From Chloroflexota bacterium (GTDB taxonomy: Bacteria; Chloroflexota; UBA6077; CF-72): a stretch of DNA of 6,245 nucleotides. The notes under the pieces are model-generated. The model was not told where the DNA came from. It did not search any database and saw only the letters and a program-made list of their open reading frames with translations. Shown here piece after piece: positions 1-4,160 of the stretch; position 1 is the stretch's first letter, and every line of letters begins with the position of its first letter. Where the stretch lies: positions 1 to 6,245 of the forward strand of contig JAFAWJ010000165.1 of the NCBI GenBank assembly GCA_019242065.1. The letters are read 5' to 3'. The translations under genes were made by a program, and so were the position numbers.

Positions 1-43
1 CCGCCGGCAGCTTGTCACGGAAGACACCCCGAAGCCGGTTCGC

Positions 44-862
44 GTGCTTCGCGCTAAGGGACAGTTTCCGAACGTCGGCTCGGACATCTGGGAGGTCAGG
101 AGTCTGGGTGGCTTCGAGATTTGCTGCCACGGACAGACGCCGTCCACCTGCAGCAGTCGACGCGGTTGGTCGATGCTGAAATTCTTGCTCGGCTGCGGTG
201 GTTATCAGGCCACCACCGAGCTACTCGTCGAAACGTTCTGGCCGGAAGCAGAACCTGAAGCTGGTGTACACAGCGTGCAAATGGCGGTGCACGCATTGCG
301 GCGAGCACTACGCGGCTTTGGACCTCAGGGAGACAATACCGCGGTGCTGTTTCGACGCGGCGTGTACTGTCTCAACCCGCTGCTTGTGATCCACCACGAC
401 ATTGAAAGACTGACGAGCGCGTATGAACGTGGGCGCAGCGAGATGCGCGCAGGCAGAATGGATGCCGCGACACATGCATTTGAAGAGGCTCGGGACTGGT
501 ATCGGGGCCCTTACCTGGCCGACAGTCCGTATGAGGAATGGGCCGATGCGCGTCGAGCGGCGCTTCAGGATGTACACCTGAGCACACTTGGTCATCTCAC
601 AAGGGCTTACGTTCAAGCGAACGAGTGGGAGCGTGCCGCGGAGTGTTGCGGCGCGATTCTCACGGTCGATGTCTTCCGCGAAGACGTGTACCGCCAGTTG
701 ATGCGTTGCCACGCGGCTCTTGGCCGCATAGCCGATGTACGGCGCACGTTCAGGATTTGCGAGAAGCACCTCCGCGAAGAGCTACAGGTCGATCCTGAAC
801 CCGAAACCGTCCTTCTGTACCAGGAGTTGACGGGCGGTAGAGCTGCATTGAGGGCAAGTTGA
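44..862 (+). CDS. BTAD-domain transcriptional regulator (winged helix + BTAD), possibly 5' partial
   Basis: This is a SARP/BTAD-type DNA-binding regulator acting in the cytoplasm. Counting from the GTG at 44, residues 17-112 form an OmpR-like winged helix: it opens with WEVRSLGGFEI, has the RRGWSMLKFLL helix, a TFWPEAEPEAG turn (the usual LWPD-PE motif), then the helix VHALRRALRG and the wing ending RRGVYCLNP. Residues 117-263 are a bacterial transcriptional activator domain of TPR-like helices, with WYRGPYLADSPYEEWA, REDVYRQLMRCHAALGR and LQVDPEPETVLLYQ. The frame has no stop between base 2 and the GTG, no other start codon is in that stretch, and the GTG has no clear Shine-Dalgarno sequence. 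The true start may therefore lie upstream of the window, and this could be the C-terminus of a longer multidomain regulator of the kind common in Chloroflexota. The effector and target genes cannot be told from the sequence. Family assignment is firm; the start is not. Confidence 0.88.
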   Translation: MLRAKGQFPNVGSDIWEVRSLGGFEICCHGQTPSTCSSRRGWSMLKFLLGCGGYQATTELLVETFWPEAEPEAGVHSVQMAVHALRRALRGFGPQGDNTAVLFRRGVYCLNPLLVIHHDIERLTSAYERGRSEMRAGRMDAATHAFEEARDWYRGPYLADSPYEEWADARRAALQDVHLSTLGHLTRAYVQANEWERAAECCGAILTVDVFREDVYRQLMRCHAALGRIADVRRTFRICEKHLREELQVDPEPETVLLYQELTGGRAALRAS

Positions 863-952
863 GCGCGCGTAGAGTGCCCGGCGTATGGTCGAGCGCAGGC
901 GAGTAGGAGCCAAGTTCGAATCACCCGCGGTGCTGTTGAGTGGAGGACCTGC

Positions 953-1180
953 ATGGTTGAGGACAACGCTGATCGGCCACAGAACGAGTCGCCTGGGTCA
1001 GGGGCGTATATCACCTTGCTTGCGCGTCTGTGGGCCGACAAGAACGGCGAGCGCATTCGGGGCGAAGTGACGGACGTGCGCACCGGCGCTGGCTTACCCG
1101 TCGACCTCTCACCAGCGATCGCCTTTGTGAAGGCCTGCCTGCAGCGGGCGACGGAAGAAGAAGCTGAGTCGGAGCAGTAG
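953..1180 (+). CDS. Small conserved-looking protein, 75 aa, downstream of BTAD regulator
   Basis: This is a short cytoplasmic protein of unknown function. The start is well supported: GGAGG at 942-946 lies six bases before the ATG. The core reads as beta strand (residues 19-25, YITLLARLW), a charged turn, a second strand with a short turn (RGEVTDVRTG) and a final helix (about residues 53-65, ending AFVKACLQ). The tail is acidic. The pattern RLW, then RGxVxDVxTG, then a helix with AFV resembles small uncharacterised proteins I recall from Chloroflexota and Actinomycetota genomes. That is recollection, not a search result. There is no signal peptide, membrane segment or cysteine pair. It lies 90 bases after the BTAD gene on the same strand, so co-transcription is possible. 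Coding status is fairly sure; function is unknown. Confidence 0.72.
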   Translation: MVEDNADRPQNESPGSGAYITLLARLWADKNGERIRGEVTDVRTGAGLPVDLSPAIAFVKACLQRATEEEAESEQ

Positions 1181-1203
1181 AGCCGCTCTTGAGAGTACGG
1201 AGA

Positions 1204-1217
1204 GTAGGCATGCCTAC
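1204..1217. repeat. 14-bp perfect palindrome GTAGGCATGCCTAC
   Basis: The sequence is self-complementary over all 14 bases with no spacer, 24 bases after the stop of the small protein gene. It has no loop and no T-tract, so it does not look like an intrinsic terminator. A perfect dyad of this length could be an operator for a dimeric regulator, but no promoter beside it could be identified, and one such palindrome can occur by chance. Confidence 0.35.
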
Positions 1218-1629
1218 ACTGCACATGAGCACCACCGGCTCGGTCTCCATCGCTTGAGGGTTGCGCAGAACGTGGAACGCCCGTTCACCGCGGCAACCAG
1301 TTGCACACCCGGACGAAATTGGGTTGCGGGGAGGCGATGGCGGCCGATGCTTGGCTGAGGCGATCTACGACAAATTGAGTAAATGGAAGGAGCTGATAGA
1401 CAACCAACGACGTGTATGCAGAAGGCGTCGCACGCTTCGTGATCAGGCAGGCTGCTGCACGACCTGGAACCCCAACGTGTAGGCAGCACAACTCGTGGGG
1501 ACTGCTGTAATCCGGAGGTGCGATAACGATAACAATTCGACTCAGCCCGAGAGGCGCTGTGGATCCCGATGAACGGGAGCTACCCACGCCCTGGCGGCTT
1601 TACTGGCGACAGTTATACGGAGTACTGCC

Positions 1630-1716
1630 ATGACCGCATCAGTAACGGCTACCCAACCGAGCACGGGATTGTTCCCGGCCAACTATGACATCAGCACAAA
1701 TCGAGATATAACCGGA
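1630..1716 (+). pseudogene. Possible 5' remnant of a gene interrupted by the IS
   Basis: An ATG at 1630 is preceded by CGGAG at 1618-1622, seven bases away, which is a good ribosome binding site. The frame gives 29 residues (MTASVTATQPSTGLF at the start) before it reaches the left tip of the IS at 1718; it then continues in the element with a composition unlike a natural protein. The reading is that this is the beginning of a gene whose remainder was lost or moved when the IS arrived. I recognise no family in 29 residues, and it may equally be chance. Confidence 0.25.
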
Positions 1717-1717
1717 A

Positions 1718-1754
1718 GTTGTGGACCGCCTGCGGGTGAGGAGCGCGGCGTACC
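1718..1754 (+). repeat. IS left inverted repeat
   Basis: 37 bases starting GTTGTGGACCG and ending GCGGCGTACC. Compared with the reverse complement of the right end, the first 11 bases match except one, the middle is diverged, and the last 11 match exactly after a 2-base gap. The inner part also serves as one arm of the leader hairpin over the transposase start. Confidence 0.75.
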
Positions 1755-1810
1755 CTCCTGGTTGTTGAAGACCAGTGGCGGCTGGAGGCCGCCGAGGAGA
1801 GGTACGCCGC
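1745..1810 (+). promoter_or_regulatory. Leader hairpin that can hide the transposase ribosome binding site
   Basis: GCGGCGTACCCTCCT (1745-1759) can pair with 1795-1810, which reads AGGAG, A, then GGTACGCCGC. That gives 15 base pairs with one bulged A at 1800, ending directly before the ATG at 1811. The Shine-Dalgarno sequence GAGGAGAGG (1794-1802) lies in the 3' arm. Inside the outer stem two smaller hairpins are possible: CTGGT/ACCAG (1758-1762 with 1771-1775, competing for the last two pairs) and GGCGGC/GCCGCC (1777-1782 with 1788-1793). The likely role, by analogy with IS10 and IS50, is to block transposase translation on read-through transcripts from outside promoters. The pairing is seen; the role is inferred. 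Confidence 0.6.
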
Positions 1811-3046
1811 ATGTTGAGAATAGTCGCTTCCGAACAGGACGCGCTCAAGCTGGACCTCGATGCGCTGGTGCGTGAGGGCGCCCGACGTCTGCTGTTGGCA
1901 GCGCTCAGGGCTGAGGTGGACGAGTACGTCGCGGCGCATGCCGATCATCGCGACGAAGTTGGCCATGCGCTGGTGGTGCGCAACGGCGTCGCCGAGCCGC
2001 GGAAGGTGACCACGGCGGCCGGCGAGCTGGAGGTTCAGGCGCCGCGTGTGCACGACCGGCGTGAGGGACGTCGGTTTACCAGCGCCATCTTGCCGCCGTG
2101 GGCGCGCCGCTCACCCAAGGTGACTGAAGTCCTGCCGGTGCTGTACCTGCGTGGCATCTCGACGAAGGACTTCGAGCCGGCATTGGCTGAGTTCTTCGGC
2201 AGCGAAGCTGGCTTGAGCGCCTCGACCATCCAACGTTTGACACGAGAATGGACCGCGGAGCTGGTTGCGTTCGGCCAACGTGACCTGAGCCAGGTTGATT
2301 ACGTGTACCTCTGGGCCGACGGTGTGCACTTCAATATTCGTCTCGAGGAAGACCGGCTGTGCTGCTTGGTCCTGATCGGCGTGCGCGCCGACGGGCATAA
2401 GGAACTGGTCGCTGTCGGTGATGGTTATCGTGAGTCGATCGAATCCTGGTCCGAGCTGCCGCGCGATCTCAAACGGCGCGGTATGCGAGCGCCAGTGTTG
2501 ACTATCGGTGATGGTGCGCTCGGCTTCTGGGGCGCCCTACGCGAGGTCTTTCCCGACAGTCGAGAGCAGCGCTGCTGGGTTCACAAGATTGCCAACGTAC
2601 TGGATGCGGTGCCGAACAGCTTGCGACCGAAGGTCAAAGCGGCGCTGCACAACATCATGAACGCGGAGAACCGCGAGGCAGCCGACCTGGCGATTGACGA
2701 GTTCGAAGCGACGTACGGCGCCAAATACGCCAAGGCAGTCGACAAGGTGCTCAAAGATCGGGACGTTCTGCTGACACATTTCGAGTTTCCCGCCGAGCAC
2801 TGGATCCACCTGCGCACTACCAATGTGATCGAGTCGACGTTCGCCACGGTCAGGCTGCGGACGCGCAAAACAAAAGGGGCCGGTAGTCGGTCCGCGGGAC
2901 TGGCCATGGCCTACAAGTTGTTGGATGCCGCGCAAGCGCGCTGGCGCTGCGTCAACGCACCCCACCTGGTCGCACTCGTTCGCGCTGGGGCGACCTTTGT
3001 GGACGGATTCCTCATCGAGCGCGAGGACCAGCGGTACGCCGCGTGA
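1811..3046 (+). CDS. IS256-family (Mutator-type) transposase
   Basis: This DDE transposase catalyses movement of the surrounding element. I chose the ATG at 1811 (411 residues) because GAGGAGAGG lies eight bases upstream and the conserved protein begins there; an in-frame GTG at 1775 would add 12 residues encoded by leader hairpin sequence. Catalytic residues, numbered from 1811, are D170 (WADGVHF), D234 (IGDGALGF) and E341 (NVIESTF), with the C255-H258 pair (RCWVHK) between the second D and the E as in IS256 transposases. The N-terminal part (residues 1-110) carries the helix-turn-helix-like region and the RNG and RVHDRREG motifs; LYLRGIST and LSASTIQRL follow at about 111-145. Length is normal (about 400), with no frameshift or internal stop, so it may be active. 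The C-terminus overlaps the right inverted repeat. Confidence 0.96.
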   Translation: MLRIVASEQDALKLDLDALVREGARRLLLAALRAEVDEYVAAHADHRDEVGHALVVRNGVAEPRKVTTAAGELEVQAPRVHDRREGRRFTSAILPPWARRSPKVTEVLPVLYLRGISTKDFEPALAEFFGSEAGLSASTIQRLTREWTAELVAFGQRDLSQVDYVYLWADGVHFNIRLEEDRLCCLVLIGVRADGHKELVAVGDGYRESIESWSELPRDLKRRGMRAPVLTIGDGALGFWGALREVFPDSREQRCWVHKIANVLDAVPNSLRPKVKAALHNIMNAENREAADLAIDEFEATYGAKYAKAVDKVLKDRDVLLTHFEFPAEHWIHLRTTNVIESTFATVRLRTRKTKGAGSRSAGLAMAYKLLDAAQARWRCVNAPHLVALVRAGATFVDGFLIEREDQRYAA

Positions 3047-3071
3047 CCTTCACTCCGTCCCGATCCACAAC
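3033..3071 (-). repeat. IS right inverted repeat
   Basis: 39 bases; on the reverse complement it begins GTTGTGGATCG and ends CGCGGCGTACC, matching the left end. The transposase stop codon (3044-3046) lies inside it, so the last codons of the transposase are part of the terminal repeat. Confidence 0.75.
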
Positions 3072-3271
3072 ATTTGACAATTTCTCTCGGCAGATAACAA
3101 CACCTGAATCCGGTCTTCACGCCACAAGCGCTCCCGACCTGTTCCGGACGCGACGTCGACCGTGAATCCGCCGTAGTCGGTGTCTATAACCTTGTAGCCG
3201 AGCATGCCGAGGCTCGTGACGACCGTCGACTTACCAGTCCCCGACATCCCCGTTAGCAACACCCGTTTCAT
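3050..3271 (-). pseudogene. P-loop AAA/kinase-like ATPase, truncated at IS right end
   Basis: The frame reads from 3271 down to a stop at 3050-3052, giving 73 residues. It starts MKRVLLTGMSGTGKST: a strand plus Walker A (GMSGTGKS, residues 8-15), followed by the LGYKVIDTDYGG segment and the ERLWREDRIQVLLSAE segment. This is the beginning of a small ATPase of adenylate-kinase-like fold, which I recall as usually about 170-180 residues. Native sequence ends at residue 66; the last seven residues and the stop come from the outer tip of the IS right repeat (3071 inward). Walker B, the lid and the C-terminal half are missing, so the product should be inactive. The rest is not found left of the IS. 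The ribosome binding site is weak (CGGA just before the ATG). The gene is divergent from the phosphatase remnant. The true substrate of the family is not known to me. Confidence 0.8.
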
Positions 3272-3291
3272 CGGATCCGGCTGAGCAGCGC

Positions 3292-3311
3292 GGGCCCGGG
3301 CCTGGGCCTGG
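3292..3311. repeat. Three tandem GGGCCY hexamers between divergent genes
   Basis: GGGCCC, GGGCCT, GGGCCT and a final GG lie in the 60-base gap between the divergently oriented ATPase and phosphatase remnants. The first part is also palindromic (GGGCCCGGGCC). It may be a simple slippage product; no promoter elements could be recognised around it. Confidence 0.3.
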
Positions 3312-3331
3312 TACTACTGAGACGTTGGACC

Positions 3332-3930
3332 ATGCTCGGACACCCGACATTGTCGACCCGCATTCTGCTCGTTCGCCATGGGAACAGGGATGGGCCAACG
3401 TCGAGCACGTCATCGCTGCTCTTCGCGGCTGCAAGGGCCTCACCCCGAGCGGATACGCACACTTGGAGACGTTGAGGGCGGACTGGACCCGCCGACAGTT
3501 TACGCCAGACGCGCCTCTGTCGAGCCCAGTCCGTCGTGCTCGCGAGTCGGCTGAGATCCTGGCGCGTTGGTCGCATGGCCTGAGAGTCGTGGAGGACTGC
3601 TCCCTGTGTGAAATGCATCCTGGCGAGGCTGACGGGCTGACGTGGATGCAGTACGAGGCAGCCTTCCAGCGTCCCTTCGATCTTGTGGCCGAACCCGACC
3701 GCGCTTACGCGCCGCTGGCGCCGAGAGCCTACGAGAGCAGCCTAGCGCTCGTGGACTGGGACGTAGCGGGGCCCGTTGTGCCGGCTCAAGAGGTCGCGTG
3801 TTTTGCCCTGGTCTTCGCGGATTGTGGCGACGGTGCCAGTTACGAAGTCGATGTTGCTGACGCGTTCATTGAGGGCTATCGCAGAGCAGTGGCAGCTACA
3901 TGTTCGCCGGCCCTGAGGATCTCGTCATGA
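3332..3930 (+). pseudogene. Histidine phosphatase (phosphoglycerate mutase-like) with frameshift
   Basis: Members of this superfamily hydrolyse phosphate esters through a phospho-histidine in an N-terminal RHG motif. Here an ATG at 3332 opens a frame encoding TRILLVRHGNRDG, with RHG at 3374-3382. The continuation ANVEHVI, GCKGLTPSG, LSSPVRRARESAEILA and LCEMHPGEADGLTW lies in another frame from 3394 on. Restoring one G in the GGG run at 3392-3394 joins them as RHGNRDG-ANVEHVI, so a one-base deletion explains it. A second shift is possible near 3715: after DRAYAP, another frame gives GAESLRE, the expected next motif. The current frame runs to TGA at 3928-3930 and shows no second catalytic histidine (THGG-type motif). 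The unshifted open frame from a TTG at 3325 gives 201 residues without RHG. It is most likely a decaying gene; a sequencing error could explain the first shift, but not the missing C-terminal motif. Confidence 0.7.
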
Positions 3931-4094
3931 CAATCCAGGGGCGCTTGTGGTGGGTCGAGCACAACGTCCGCATGGCGCTGCGACCTGAGGCTGCCGCGAG
4001 CCAGCGCCAGTTGGCTGTCGTACTCCTGCGCGACATGGAGGTTTTACCGTTACGGATTTCCGTCCTGTGCAGCATTTTGCAACAGGGCTCGTGA
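3927..4094 (+). CDS. Small hypothetical ORF, 55 aa
   Basis: The ATG at 3927 overlaps the stop of the preceding frame as ATGA and has GAGGA at 3915-3919, seven bases upstream, which would suit translational coupling. The product starts MTIQGRLWWVEHNVRMALRP and is predicted mainly helical, with a leucine/valine-rich second half (QLAVVLLRDMEVLPLRISVL). There is no clear membrane segment, signal peptide or known motif, and I recognise no family. A longer version from the ATG at 3900 (64 residues) is possible but has no ribosome binding site. Because it follows a decaying gene, it may be a remnant or chance. Confidence 0.35.
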   Translation: MTIQGRLWWVEHNVRMALRPEAAASQRQLAVVLLRDMEVLPLRISVLCSILQQGS

Positions 4095-4160
4095 GTCGCG
4101 CGCAGATCTGAGGTAACCAGAGGACTGTTCGTTGGGGCTCTTGTAGCGGAAGAGGCTCTG

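Larger units (their letters stand above)
1181..1717. other. Intergenic stretch between small protein gene and IS element
   Basis: These 537 bases hold no gene I can support. Short open frames on both strands have arginine- and cysteine-rich, low-complexity translations with no recognisable motif. The exception is the short ORF starting at 1630, listed separately. The stretch begins with an imperfect 9-bp tandem (GAGAGTACG at 1191-1199, GAGAGTAGG at 1200-1208) that runs into a palindrome at 1204-1217. It later contains a locally AT-richer patch, GATAACGATAACAATTC, near 1522-1538. It may be the eroded remains of genes adjoining the IS insertion, but I cannot name any. In particular, the minus strand next to the IS does not encode the missing half of the ATPase found on the other side. 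Confidence 0.5.
1718..3071 (+). mobile_element. IS256-family insertion sequence, about 1.35 kb
   Basis: The element has a single full-length Mutator/IS256-type transposase bounded by imperfect inverted repeats (1718-1754 and 3033-3071). The outer tips share GTTGTGGA and the inner parts share CGCGGCGTACC. Total length and one-ORF structure fit the IS256 family. IS256 elements usually leave 8-9 bp target duplications; here the left flank (ending ataaccggaa) and right flank (starting atttgacaat) do not match. Together with the truncated ATPase at the right end, this suggests a deletion or recombination after insertion. The tips could be off by a few bases, because they are set only by where the repeat similarity begins. 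Confidence 0.88.

Noticed and set aside
908..930. GTTCGAATC resembling a tRNA T-loop, possibly a tRNA end or attachment site
   Set aside because: The bases on each side do not form a T-stem, no anticodon arm or CCA end is placed correctly, and no matching copy is seen elsewhere in the window.
1261..1482. Plus-strand 73-codon open frame
   Set aside because: No ribosome binding site, arginine- and cysteine-rich translation without motifs, and similar-sized frames lie on the opposite strand in the same bases.
1775..1810. GTG at 1775 as the transposase start
   Set aside because: It lies within the leader hairpin, adds 12 residues of low-complexity sequence, and has no ribosome binding site comparable with the one before 1811.
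1639..1848. Minus-strand frame beside the IS as the missing half of the ATPase
   Set aside because: It runs from inside the element outwards to a stop at 1639-1641, and its translation shows none of the motifs expected after the Walker A half.
4112..4133. GGTAACC ... CGTT upstream of the sigma fusion as an autoregulated ECF promoter
   Set aside because: The gap between the two blocks is about 11 bases, too short for the 15-17 typical of ECF promoters.
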